A DNA stretch of 62,903 bases. Source: Klebsiella pneumoniae. GTDB lineage: Bacteria > Myxococcota_A > UBA796 > GCA-2862545. The stretch is from contig CAMASI010000014.1 in NCBI GenBank assembly GCA_945861065.1, positions 1-62,903 on the forward strand, written 5' to 3'. The notes beneath the pieces were generated by a model. The model saw only the letters and a list, made by a program, of their open reading frames with translations. It did not search any database and was not told where the DNA came from. Both the position numbers and the translations under genes were made by a program. This document shows, in pieces, positions 36,472 to 44,682 of this stretch; the stretch's first letter is position 1, and every line of letters starts with the position of its first letter.

Positions 36472-36487
36472 GGCCTCCGCGGAGGCC
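36472..36487 (-). promoter_or_regulatory. 16-bp palindrome over ribosome binding site
   Basis: GGCCTCCGCGGAGGCC is a perfect palindrome. On the minus strand its second half contains the GGAGG ribosome site of the arylsulfotransferase-like gene. In mRNA, a GGCCTC/GAGGCC stem with a CGCG loop would hide that site. On DNA it could also be an operator between this gene and the divergent arsenosugar pair. Confidence 0.55.
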
Positions 36488-36522
36488 AGTTAACGGGCCT
36501 TCCGACCCAGTGGTCAGACGCG

Positions 36523-36855
36523 ATGAACGATTACTACCAACACGCCCACCTTCACGGCTTCGGCACGGTTTCGGACGCTGCCCCAGCGCTCGGCAAGAAG
36601 TTCTTCGATTGGTACGGCGCGGTGTTTGCCGACGGCGCGTTGCCTGAACGCGAAAAGGCCTTGGTGGCCTTGGGCGTAGCGCTGACGATTCAGTGCCCAT
36701 ACTGCATCGAAGCGTACAGCAAGGACTGCCTCGCCCGAGGCGTGGATTCAGCACAACTGACCGAGATCCTCCACGTGGTCACGGCCATCCGCGGCGGTGC
36801 GAGCATGGTCCACGGCATGCAAATGCTCGACGTCGTCAAGCGGACGGCCATGTGA
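36523..36855 (+). CDS. AhpD/carboxymuconolactone-decarboxylase-like protein of arsenosugar pathway
   Basis: 110 aa. Single CMD domain with the redox pair CPYC at about residues 58-61, followed by His in LHVV and VHGM. These are the AhpD-type peroxidase features. Small proteins of exactly this kind accompany arsS in many bacteria, and here the stop overlaps arsS (GTGA). The role, peroxidase-like or redox support for arsenosugar synthesis, is inferred from that association. No clear ribosome site precedes the ATG. Confidence 0.82.
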   Translation: MNDYYQHAHLHGFGTVSDAAPALGKKFFDWYGAVFADGALPEREKALVALGVALTIQCPYCIEAYSKDCLARGVDSAQLTEILHVVTAIRGGASMVHGMQMLDVVKRTAM

Positions 36856-37901
36856 GCGACCTGCCGGGACCGCGGCGAACGACCAGTCTTCGTGCACGCG
36901 GCAGCCCCTTAGCGACTCCCGCCTCGCAGCGCGCGCGTCTCGGCGCGCTCGGCCTGGAGCCCTTCGACCATCGGCTCACAAGCCACCAACTCTCCTTGTA
37001 CGCAGGGCCGGTTCGCACCCTCCAGCTCAATCTGGGGCGGTTGTGCAACATGACCTGCGCACACTGCCACGTGGATGCGGGTCCCGACCGCGTGCACGAA
37101 AACATGTCCGAGGACACCGTTCGCGACGCACTGGCCCTGATCAAGCGCACGGGCGCGAAAACACTCGATTTGACTGGGGGCGCACCTGAACTCCACCCCC
37201 GCTTTCGAGACCTCGTAGACGCCGGTGTCGCAGCCGGGATGCACGTCATCGACCGATGCAATCTTACGGTGCTGCTCGTTCCCCGTTGTGCTGACCTGCC
37301 CGCGTGGTTCGCAGAGCGGGGCGTTGAGGTCGTGGCCAGCCTTCCCCATTGGCGCAAGCCCAACACCGACGCGCAGCGGGGAGAGGGCACCTTTGAGCGC
37401 TCCATCGAGGCACTCCGGCGCCTCAACGCCGTGGGCTACGGCACGGGCGACGAAAAGCGGTTGCTCACACTGATGCACAACCCCGCGGGTGCCTGGCTGC
37501 CACCGGCCCAGGCGACCCTGGAACGAGAGTGGAAGGACGGCCTCGCACGAACCCACGGGGTGCACTTCGACAGGCTGATCACCCTCAACAACATGCCGAT
37601 CGCCCGCTACCTCGACTGGCTCGACGCCCGCGGCGAGACCGAGGCGTATGTGAGCCTACTCACACAGGCCTTCAACCCCGCAACGGTCGCGGGCCTGATG
37701 TGCCGAGACACACTGTCAGTGTCTTGGGACGGGCGTCTGTACGACTGTGACTTCAACCAGATGTTGGACATCCCATCCGACCTCCGCGACCCGACATTGA
37801 CCACCCAGGACGACCTGGCCGGTCGCCGAATCAACACTGGTCCACATTGTTATGGTTGCACCGCAGGTTCTGGGAGTTCCTGCGGCGGCGCCACTACCTG
37901 A
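36852..37901 (+). CDS. arsS: Arsenosugar biosynthesis radical SAM protein ArsS
   Basis: 349 aa from GTG at 36852. Radical SAM cluster motif CNMTCAHCH (C-x3-C-x2-C) near residue 63, followed by LTGGAPELHP. The C-terminal Cys-rich segment contains CRDTLSVSWDGRLYDCDFNQ and ends HCYGCTAGSGSSCGG, typical of this family. ArsS is proposed to couple dimethylarsenic with the 5'-deoxyadenosyl group to make arsenosugars. The methyltransferase ArsM that supplies the substrate is not in this window. Three bases separate its stop from the convergent hydrolase gene. Confidence 0.9.
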   Translation: MSDLPGPRRTTSLRARGSPLATPASQRARLGALGLEPFDHRLTSHQLSLYAGPVRTLQLNLGRLCNMTCAHCHVDAGPDRVHENMSEDTVRDALALIKRTGAKTLDLTGGAPELHPRFRDLVDAGVAAGMHVIDRCNLTVLLVPRCADLPAWFAERGVEVVASLPHWRKPNTDAQRGEGTFERSIEALRRLNAVGYGTGDEKRLLTLMHNPAGAWLPPAQATLEREWKDGLARTHGVHFDRLITLNNMPIARYLDWLDARGETEAYVSLLTQAFNPATVAGLMCRDTLSVSWDGRLYDCDFNQMLDIPSDLRDPTLTTQDDLAGRRINTGPHCYGCTAGSGSSCGGATT

Positions 37902-37904
37902 CGC

Positions 37905-38612
37905 TCAGCTCGCAATCACATCCGCCAACCAATCCGGTGCATCCACGTGCAACGCATGCCCCGCGGTTTCATGGACCACCAGCGGCGCGCCCAATCGTTT
38001 CGCCACGGCGTCGGAGCACCGTGAATCCACCAAACGATCGCCCCTTCCCACCACGACCGTGACGTGAGCTACCGGCGCCGGTAGGCGAAATCGCGCCGCA
38101 GCAGCCGTATGTCGCAACACTGTTTCAACCGCGACCGGCATTTCCCGAGCAATCTGCCGCCACGCAACTGCGGCAGCTTCGCCGGCGACCGGATCGGTCA
38201 CCAACACCTGCGCAAGCGCGCCTTCGCGGTCCAGGGGGCGTCCGACCCGCGCTACAAACACGGTGAGGAGTCGCAAACGAGCCCAAGGGGCGGCGACGTC
38301 CGCGGAGCTCGTATTAATCACCACCGTGGCGCGCACACGGCCTGGGTCTGACGCCGCGGCAGCGAGCGCGACCATGCCTCCAAGAGAGACGCCTACGAGG
38401 CGAAGCGGCCCTGAAGGACAGCGTGTGAGCACCTCACGCGCGATTGTCGCGACGTCGCACGGCAGCCGAACGTCGCCGGCTACCCCCGTGCCAGCCAGGT
38501 CCACCGTCACCACCGGTGTCCCCAACCGCGTCTGGAGGCGCACGGGGAAGTCCAGCCAGTGCGCCCCGTGTCGCCCGAGCCCCATCAACAGCACAGTTGT
38601 GAGTGGGCTCAC
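37905..38612 (-). CDS. Alpha/beta-fold hydrolase
   Basis: 235 aa from GTG at 38612, which shares GTGA with the amidohydrolase stop. It has the classic hydrolase pattern: GRHGAHW region after beta-3, nucleophile GVSLGGM (Ser about 75), acid in VGRGDRLVD and His in ETAGHALHVD. No signal peptide, so cytoplasmic. The substrate is unknown; it resembles MenH/BioH-like esterases only in general form. Coupled to the upstream amidohydrolase, so the two may act on one acyl or amide substrate. Confidence 0.83.
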   Translation of the reverse strand: MSPLTTVLLMGLGRHGAHWLDFPVRLQTRLGTPVVTVDLAGTGVAGDVRLPCDVATIAREVLTRCPSGPLRLVGVSLGGMVALAAAASDPGRVRATVVINTSSADVAAPWARLRLLTVFVARVGRPLDREGALAQVLVTDPVAGEAAAVAWRQIAREMPVAVETVLRHTAAAARFRLPAPVAHVTVVVGRGDRLVDSRCSDAVAKRLGAPLVVHETAGHALHVDAPDWLADVIAS

Positions 38613-40360
38613 AACCCCATCCGAACGAGCTTCCCGGGTTTCGCGCCGGTCAGCACACCGTGAGCCACAACCTGCGTCCCCGCCACCCATGTGCCTACGA
38701 CGCCCTTGGCCCCCTGCAGCAGCCGCTGGCCCCCTGCCGGTAAGTCGGAGACCAAGCGCGGGAGTTCCAGTGAGAGCCCGGCCAAGTCGATGAGGTTTAG
38801 GTCCGCACGGGCCCCGACCACGACGCGTCCCCGATCGGTCAAGCCGTACACGTCCGCCACGGCGCCGGACAGCCTGTACACAGCGTCCTGCAGCGTCAGG
38901 GCGCCCCGATCACGTACCTGATGCGCCAGCAAGAACGTGGGGAAACTCGCGTCACAGATCGTTCCGACGTGTGCGCCGCCATCAGCAAGGCCCGGCAGCG
39001 TCAATGGATGTTGCAACCAGGTACGTACGGGGTCGAGGTCGCCTGACGCGTAGTTAAAAATGGGAAAGTAGAGGAGTCGCTCACCACCCTCCTCCAGCAG
39101 CGCATCCAGCAGCATTTCCAGCGCACCGATGCCTTTTCTCCGCGCCTCTGCGCCCAAGGATTGTTGGACAGACGGTTCGTAGTCCGGCGGGTCCGTGAGT
39201 CGAAACAGGCGGAAGGCCAACAGATCGAGACGCGCCAGAAGGCGGTCGGCCAGCGCCGGGACGGGGCTCGTGGCGCCTGCGATTGGCAAGGACGTCTCGG
39301 ACAGAAGCTGAGTTCGCACCTGCGGATCGAGCACGCGCAATACCCGCTCCCTGTGGCTCAGGGCCGCCATCGATTGCCACGTCGGAAACCCCATGAAGGG
39401 GTGGAAGGACGCCCGCAACCCGAGCACGACACCAATGGCACGGGGCGCGACCACCGCGCGCACGGCGAGGCCCTTCTCCGCTGCCATCTCCAATCGCGTC
39501 AGTACCGCCGCAGCGTGTCCCGGCGCCCCATCCCGGTCCACAAGGGACAACAACAACGGGTGTCCGTCCGCCGCCGCGACCAGTCGTTCGATTGCGTCAA
39601 ATTCGCGGTCAAACTCGGCGGGACCGCGAGCCAGGTCGAAGTCCGACACCGCCTGCAGCACGCCATGGCCGAGTCCACGAAACGCTCCCGCCAGCCCGAC
39701 CAATTCTTCGAGGGTCGCCTCGGAGGCCGGCGTCGGCTCGCCAGTGTTGCTCCGGTGGTTGTCCGTTCGCCCAGTGGAGAAACCGGCCGCCCCAGCCACC
39801 AAAGCCGACCGAAGAATCGCAGACATCGCTTCGATATCGGCCTCCGTTGCCACCTCCGAGGCCGCGGCCCGTTCGCCCATGACCCAGACGCGCAGGGCGT
39901 CGTGGGGCACCTGCGCCATGACATCGAGCGTACGAGGCATCGTTTCCAATGCATCGAGGTAGGAAGGAAAATCCGTCCAAGTCCACGGGAGGCCTTCGGC
40001 CAACGCCGAGCCTGGAATGTCCTCGACCCCTTCCATCAGGGCGATGAGCCGTTCACGGTCGGTCACGCGGCAGGGGGCAAATCCGACCCCGCAGTTGCCC
40101 ATGACCACCGTCGTGACCCCATGAAGCGACGCCGGCGCCAGGTCGGCATCCCAGGTGGCTTGCCCGTCGTAATGGGTATGCAGGTCGATAAATCCTGGCG
40201 TGAGCAGGGCGCCACCGCCTTCCACAACAAGGCGGGCGGGCGCGGATCCAGCGTCCAAGATGGCGATGCGACCGTCCCGCACACCCACAGACGTCTGGCG
40301 CGGGGGCGCACCCGTACCGTCTACAAGTCGGACGTCACGGAAAACAACGTCGAGTCGCAA
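38609..40360 (-). CDS. N-acyl-D-amino-acid deacylase-like amidohydrolase
   Basis: 583 aa from TTG at 40360. This start was chosen because GAGAGGAGGAGTCG stands directly before it and RLDVVFRDVRLVDGTG is the family's usual beginning; a TTG 15 codons earlier overlaps the divergent gene. Amidohydrolase motifs: PGFIDLHTHYDGQ metal ligands, MGNCGVGFAPC, STG and DGGAHVG. The C-terminus closes the small beta-sandwich (GTWVAGTQVV). Members hydrolyse N-acyl-D-amino acids, but many homologues are untested. Cytoplasmic, coupled to the alpha/beta hydrolase. Confidence 0.87.
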   Translation of the reverse strand: MRLDVVFRDVRLVDGTGAPPRQTSVGVRDGRIAILDAGSAPARLVVEGGGALLTPGFIDLHTHYDGQATWDADLAPASLHGVTTVVMGNCGVGFAPCRVTDRERLIALMEGVEDIPGSALAEGLPWTWTDFPSYLDALETMPRTLDVMAQVPHDALRVWVMGERAAASEVATEADIEAMSAILRSALVAGAAGFSTGRTDNHRSNTGEPTPASEATLEELVGLAGAFRGLGHGVLQAVSDFDLARGPAEFDREFDAIERLVAAADGHPLLLSLVDRDGAPGHAAAVLTRLEMAAEKGLAVRAVVAPRAIGVVLGLRASFHPFMGFPTWQSMAALSHRERVLRVLDPQVRTQLLSETSLPIAGATSPVPALADRLLARLDLLAFRLFRLTDPPDYEPSVQQSLGAEARRKGIGALEMLLDALLEEGGERLLYFPIFNYASGDLDPVRTWLQHPLTLPGLADGGAHVGTICDASFPTFLLAHQVRDRGALTLQDAVYRLSGAVADVYGLTDRGRVVVGARADLNLIDLAGLSLELPRLVSDLPAGGQRLLQGAKGVVGTWVAGTQVVAHGVLTGAKPGKLVRMGL

Positions 40361-40394
40361 CGACTCCTCCTCTCGCCCAGTTAGTTGCACCGAC

Positions 40395-40865
40395 ATGTCC
40401 GACAACCCCTATGCCCCGACCGACGCACCGGCGCCGACCCCCGACGCGGCCATGTACCTCCGACAAGCGCGGCCTTGGTTATACTTTGTCGCAATCGTTG
40501 GCCTCATCGGCGCGGCCTTCATGGTCGTGGCAGGCCTGGCCATGGTGGCATTACCGTCGCTGCTCCCCGACGACAATCCAGAACTCGGGTTTATGGGTCC
40601 CGTTTTCGGGCTAGTCTATCTCGTGCTTGCGGCCGTCTACGCAGTGCCCTGTGTATTCATGATTCAACAAGCGACCGCAATTGGTCGGGTCGCAACGGGC
40701 GGGATGGACGCCGTTGCCGACGTGCTTCGCCACTACCGAAACTTCTGGCGTGTCATCGGCGGGATGACCCTGCTATTGTTGGTATTGTACTGCGGCGGCC
40801 TTGTGGCCGTTACGGTTGCTGGCCTTGGCGCGGGTGTTGCAGCCGGGTTCGAAGCGTCCCAGTAA
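40395..40865 (+). CDS. Small inner-membrane protein (DUF5362-like)
   Basis: 156 aa from ATG at 40395. A Pro/Ala/Asp-rich N-terminus (MSDNPYAPTDAPAP) is followed by three hydrophobic segments at about residues 31-56, 73-95 and 122-148. An amphipathic section (RVATGGMDAVADVLRHYRNF) lies before the last. I think it belongs with DUF5362-like proteins; that call is tentative. It starts 8 bases before the FAD oxidase begins its own operon block and 34 bases from the divergent amidohydrolase. Confidence 0.68.
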   Translation: MSDNPYAPTDAPAPTPDAAMYLRQARPWLYFVAIVGLIGAAFMVVAGLAMVALPSLLPDDNPELGFMGPVFGLVYLVLAAVYAVPCVFMIQQATAIGRVATGGMDAVADVLRHYRNFWRVIGGMTLLLLVLYCGGLVAVTVAGLGAGVAAGFEASQ

Positions 40866-40873
40866 AACCAGCT

Positions 40874-43321
40874 ATGTCTCAACTTCGACAGATTACGAAA
40901 AAGGCACTGACAATTACGGGGCGACTGGCGGCTGTCGCGGGCGGAACGGCTACCGTGGCAGCCCTGACACTCGTGGCCTGGCTCGAGACGGCCCCCGCCT
41001 ACGAACCGGACCGTTTCGTCGAAGACGTCACACGACTCGTGAACATCCCTGTTGACCTCGTCGTACGGCCACGCACCGTGGAGGAGGTGCGCCGAATCTT
41101 GAGCACTGCAGACGCCCCCATCTCCTTGGGCGGCGGTCGTTTTTCTATGGGTGGGCAAATCGCAACCGAGGGCACGTTGTTCCTCGATCTACGCGACCTA
41201 AATAACGTGGAACACATCGACCCAGTCGCCCGAACGGCTCGGGTTCAGGCGGGAATTACCTGGAAGGCGTTGATCGCGCAACTCGACCCGCACGACCTCT
41301 CCCCAAAAATCATGCAGTCCTACGCAAACTTCACCGTGGGCGGGTCACTTTCGGTCAACGCACACGGTCGATACGTCAACCAGGGCCCCCTCGTACACGC
41401 TGTCCGCGAGATCGACGTCGTTCTTGCCGACGGAAGCCTCGTGACGGCGTCTCGCGACGTCAATCCTGACCTTTTTTGGGTCGCGGTAGGTGGTTATGGA
41501 GCCGTGGGCGTCATCGTTGCCGTGGACTTGGACCTCGCGCCCAATTTCCGTGTGGAACGGCGCGTTGAACGCATGCGCCCGCGCGACTTTTCGTCGTGGT
41601 TCGACAAAACCGTTCGCCCCTCCACAACCGCAGTTTTCTTCAATGCGGACATTTACCCGCCGGCCTATGACGACTTGGTAGCGATTACCTATGAACAAAC
41701 CGGCGCACCGGTGACGGAGCTTGCCCGAGTCCAACCCGGGGGCCGGTCCACACCCACCGATCATTTGTTGTATTGGTGGGTCTCCGAAGCGCCCCTGGGG
41801 AAGCAAGCGCGCTCGGACCTCGTGGAACGAATGCGGCTGCAAAATGACGTCGTGGTTTGGAGGAACTGGGAGGCCAGTTACGATGTCGCCGCCTTGGAAC
41901 CCGGATCGCGGGCAACAACGACCTACGTCCTGGCAGAATACTTCATTCCCGTGTCGCAATTCGATTCCTTCCTACCCAAAATGACGTCGTTGTTTGACGC
42001 CCACGACGTCAACGTGATCAACGTATCGATTCGCCACGCAAATGCAGAACCGGACTCCCTGCTCACTTGGGCCCCCGAAGAAGTATTCGCATTTGTGGTC
42101 TACTATAAACAAGGCACGTCCGCTACCGCACGTGCGGAGGTTGGGGCATGGACCCGAGAAATGACCGACGCCGTTCTATCTGTCGGTGGCCGATATTATT
42201 TGCCCTACCAGCCCCACGCGACAACCGACCAATTTCACGCAACCTACCCGCGCGCCAACGAGTGGTTCGAACGCAAGCGGGCGCTTGACCCTGCCTACAA
42301 GTTCCGCAACCGCCTGCTCGACACCTACTTTCCACCAACACCTGAGTACGGCGACTCCGATCACGCTGCGTTTTCCGCTGCCCTCGATGCGAGGGCCTCC
42401 TGGCCGCGCCCCGAAGGCCAGACCTTCCTGACCCTTCCGGAGTGGATGATCGTCTACAACGCAGATGAGTTGGGGGATTTTCTTCAGACACATCATCCCA
42501 GCGATTTCCCTTATTTCGCGTCGATCGGCCAGTTCTGGCAATCTTACCGGCGGGTATGGCGTGTGACCCGAGATCGCTACGATTTCAATACCGGTTATCA
42601 CGCCATGATTTTGGTTATCGGACTGTCCTATACGGCCGAATACGCGGCCAAAGGGCTGTGGGAGAACACGGTGGGCCGGCTGTTCGAACGCGACGACCTC
42701 GTGCCTGAGGAACAGTATTTCGCACAGGTCACGGCGGATTACGGGGCTTTCATCCACCACACGCCCTGGTTCGCTTTTCCATTTGAAGAAAAACGACTGG
42801 GACTGAAGAGCGTGGTCGGCGACGGCTCCTGGCGCTCGACCGAGCGGCAGTTTTCCTCTGGTGGAGAGTTGTGGCTCAAATCGAAATGGGCCGCCGCGAT
42901 GGGGGGCGCGAGCGCGGCCGCCTACGGGACGGAGACGGGCATTATCGAGGCTTGGTTGCGCCCCTCAGCCGTGCCTATCGACGATATTCCCGGGCTGACA
43001 AAAATCATCGAAGGCCCGACTGGTAACGTGTTGGTGTCCATCCCACGGTACGAACTCTTCACGGCGACGATTCTGGCGCTGGCACGACGAGACGTCGAGA
43101 TTGTCGAGGTCTCAGGCTGTACCGCGATTCTCGTGCAGGTTCTGGCCCCCGAAAACGTCGATGAACAGGCCTTGTGGGGCGACGTGGTTTATTCCTGGCC
43201 GCTGGTCACGGACCCGACCCGAAAACGCATCACGCTGGAGGTCCCGATCCGACGTTTAGATGAAGCGATTTCCGCCTTTGACGCGACCGGGGTTGCGATA
43301 GAGCGCCTATATGACTTCTAG
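40874..43321 (+). CDS. Membrane-anchored FAD-binding oxidase with unrecognised C-terminal domain
   Basis: 815 aa from ATG at 40874. One hydrophobic segment (about residues 15-38) follows a KK-containing start, placing the rest outside the cytoplasm if it is an anchor. Residues about 60-210 are the PCMH-type FAD-binding fold (VVRPRTVEEVRRIL, LGGGRFSMGG, GGYGAVGVI). The His that binds FAD covalently in many relatives is Phe in GGRFS, so FAD is probably non-covalent. A substrate-binding part continues to about 490. Residues about 515-815 form a separate domain (LPEWMIVYNADELGDFL, GYHAMILVIGLSYTAEY) that I cannot name. The substrate is unknown. Confidence 0.82.
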   Translation: MSQLRQITKKALTITGRLAAVAGGTATVAALTLVAWLETAPAYEPDRFVEDVTRLVNIPVDLVVRPRTVEEVRRILSTADAPISLGGGRFSMGGQIATEGTLFLDLRDLNNVEHIDPVARTARVQAGITWKALIAQLDPHDLSPKIMQSYANFTVGGSLSVNAHGRYVNQGPLVHAVREIDVVLADGSLVTASRDVNPDLFWVAVGGYGAVGVIVAVDLDLAPNFRVERRVERMRPRDFSSWFDKTVRPSTTAVFFNADIYPPAYDDLVAITYEQTGAPVTELARVQPGGRSTPTDHLLYWWVSEAPLGKQARSDLVERMRLQNDVVVWRNWEASYDVAALEPGSRATTTYVLAEYFIPVSQFDSFLPKMTSLFDAHDVNVINVSIRHANAEPDSLLTWAPEEVFAFVVYYKQGTSATARAEVGAWTREMTDAVLSVGGRYYLPYQPHATTDQFHATYPRANEWFERKRALDPAYKFRNRLLDTYFPPTPEYGDSDHAAFSAALDARASWPRPEGQTFLTLPEWMIVYNADELGDFLQTHHPSDFPYFASIGQFWQSYRRVWRVTRDRYDFNTGYHAMILVIGLSYTAEYAAKGLWENTVGRLFERDDLVPEEQYFAQVTADYGAFIHHTPWFAFPFEEKRLGLKSVVGDGSWRSTERQFSSGGELWLKSKWAAAMGGASAAAYGTETGIIEAWLRPSAVPIDDIPGLTKIIEGPTGNVLVSIPRYELFTATILALARRDVEIVEVSGCTAILVQVLAPENVDEQALWGDVVYSWPLVTDPTRKRITLEVPIRRLDEAISAFDATGVAIERLYDF

Positions 43322-43337
43322 GTGGATGGGGTGCCGC

Positions 43338-44279
43338 ATGACTCGGCGTGAGTGGATCGGGCTGATCTCCGCTTTCGCGGTAGCTTGCGCTGGAGCAAAC
43401 GACGACGCGCCACTGCCGGACGTGACCTCCGACCCAGCGTCGAATTTTCGGACCATTTACGCTGACCCGGTCTTGAGGGAACGGTTTGCGTTGTTCCTGC
43501 TTCACGTCTTTCATCTGTACCCGGAGGACCGATTCCATGCGCTGATTCACCGGCTGTCTGCCGAGAACAGCACGGATGAACGTATCTACTTGGCGTTGTT
43601 GCAACAGTTGCCCGAAATCAGCCCGCCGGGAGCTGTTCTGACCCATGCGCTTCCGACTCTGAAGAAACAGAAGGAAGAAATGGCCAAACAGGTCGCTTCC
43701 GTCATCGGCCGCAGCCGGGTGGACGGCTACCTGGAGATGGGTACCACCGGTCGGTACCTCGGTGCCCTGCGCCAACACCTGACGGTGGAGGGCCCGGTGT
43801 TCGTCCTCAACGACGTCGCGCCCTCTCGAGACCCGGCCGACATCGTGGATCGCGGTCAGATCCGCGACATCGGGGACTTCCTCCCCTTGGGCAACTACGA
43901 CCCTGTAGGCCCCGCGGTACCCGACGGGAGCCTTGACCTTGTCTCGGACCTCATCGGACTTCACCATTGCCCTGAGACGCCACTCGAAGCGTTCGTCGTG
44001 AGCCTACGTCGCGTGCTCAAACCCGGAGGACTCCTGGTTCTACGGGAGCACGACGTCGGCGACGCCACGATGTCCACCTTCGTCGCACTTGCACACGACG
44101 TGTTCAACGCCGGCATCGGGTTGAGTTGGGCTGAGAACCATGCACAGGTCCGACGTTTCCGATCTGCAACTGGCTGGACCCAGTTCATCACAGCCCAGGG
44201 GTTCGAGCGGATCACGGGCGAAGGACGTCAGGTGGGCGACCCGACTGACAACCTGGTTCTGGCGTTTCGAAAAGTGTGA
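43338..44279 (+). CDS. SAM-dependent methyltransferase with N-terminal signal-like segment
   Basis: 313 aa from ATG at 43338; an ATG nine codons earlier lies inside the preceding gene. Residues 1-18 read TRREWIGL, then a hydrophobic run ending VACAG, resembling a Tat or lipoprotein signal. Residues about 35-120 are helical. A class I methyltransferase core follows: GYLEMGTTGRYLG (motif I region), DLIGLHHCPE and LKPGGLLVLREHD. An exported SAM enzyme would be odd, so the segment may be a membrane anchor with the core inside, or the protein may be repurposed. It follows the FAD oxidase by 16 bases. Confidence 0.75.
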   Translation: MTRREWIGLISAFAVACAGANDDAPLPDVTSDPASNFRTIYADPVLRERFALFLLHVFHLYPEDRFHALIHRLSAENSTDERIYLALLQQLPEISPPGAVLTHALPTLKKQKEEMAKQVASVIGRSRVDGYLEMGTTGRYLGALRQHLTVEGPVFVLNDVAPSRDPADIVDRGQIRDIGDFLPLGNYDPVGPAVPDGSLDLVSDLIGLHHCPETPLEAFVVSLRRVLKPGGLLVLREHDVGDATMSTFVALAHDVFNAGIGLSWAENHAQVRRFRSATGWTQFITAQGFERITGEGRQVGDPTDNLVLAFRKV

Positions 44280-44307
44280 GCGAGGCTCACAGAGTGAGAG
44301 ACCACCG

Positions 44308-44679
44308 ATGATCACAATCCTCACACTTGGATGCGCCGACCCCCTGCCCTCGGTTCGAATCGTCAGCCCAACCGAAGGCGCCACGGTGTGCGGAACACCA
44401 TTCGCCGTCGAGGTCGACGTGCAGAACTACATCCTCGTGGACTTTGGGCCCGAAGTGGCGGTACCGGGCGAGGGCCACGTCGACATCGCACTGAACGGCC
44501 AGAATCGATGGATGACGCCGATGCCGGCCTTCGAAATCCCGGTGGTCGAAGACGGCCGAACCCTGATCGATGCCATCCTCGTGGACGGCACGCACCACGC
44601 CATCGTTCCCGAAGTGATCGATACCATCACAGTGACCGTGGACGCTGACGCGTGCGGCGCCGAAACAATGGCCCGGTAG
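44308..44679 (+). CDS. Small hypothetical lipoprotein
   Basis: 123 aa from ATG at 44308. Very short signal MITILTLGC (Cys9). The rest is one Ig-like beta-sandwich (VRIVSPTEGATVCGTPFAVEVDV at its start), a form common as a surface-protein module. A Cys near residue 27 may pair with one close to the C-terminus (DACG). It lies between the methyltransferase and the giant kinase on the same strand, 3 bases before the latter. Unknown function. Confidence 0.68.
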   Translation: MITILTLGCADPLPSVRIVSPTEGATVCGTPFAVEVDVQNYILVDFGPEVAVPGEGHVDIALNGQNRWMTPMPAFEIPVVEDGRTLIDAILVDGTHHAIVPEVIDTITVTVDADACGAETMAR

Positions 44680-44682
44680 CCG

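Noticed and set aside
40385-40873. Longer FAD oxidase frame starting at 40385
   Set aside because: Overlaps the whole membrane-protein gene; the ATG at 40874 starts right before the anchor helix.
44351-44360. GGTTCGAATC, resembling a tRNA T-arm
   Set aside because: Inside the small lipoprotein coding sequence, with no acceptor stem or anticodon arm around it.
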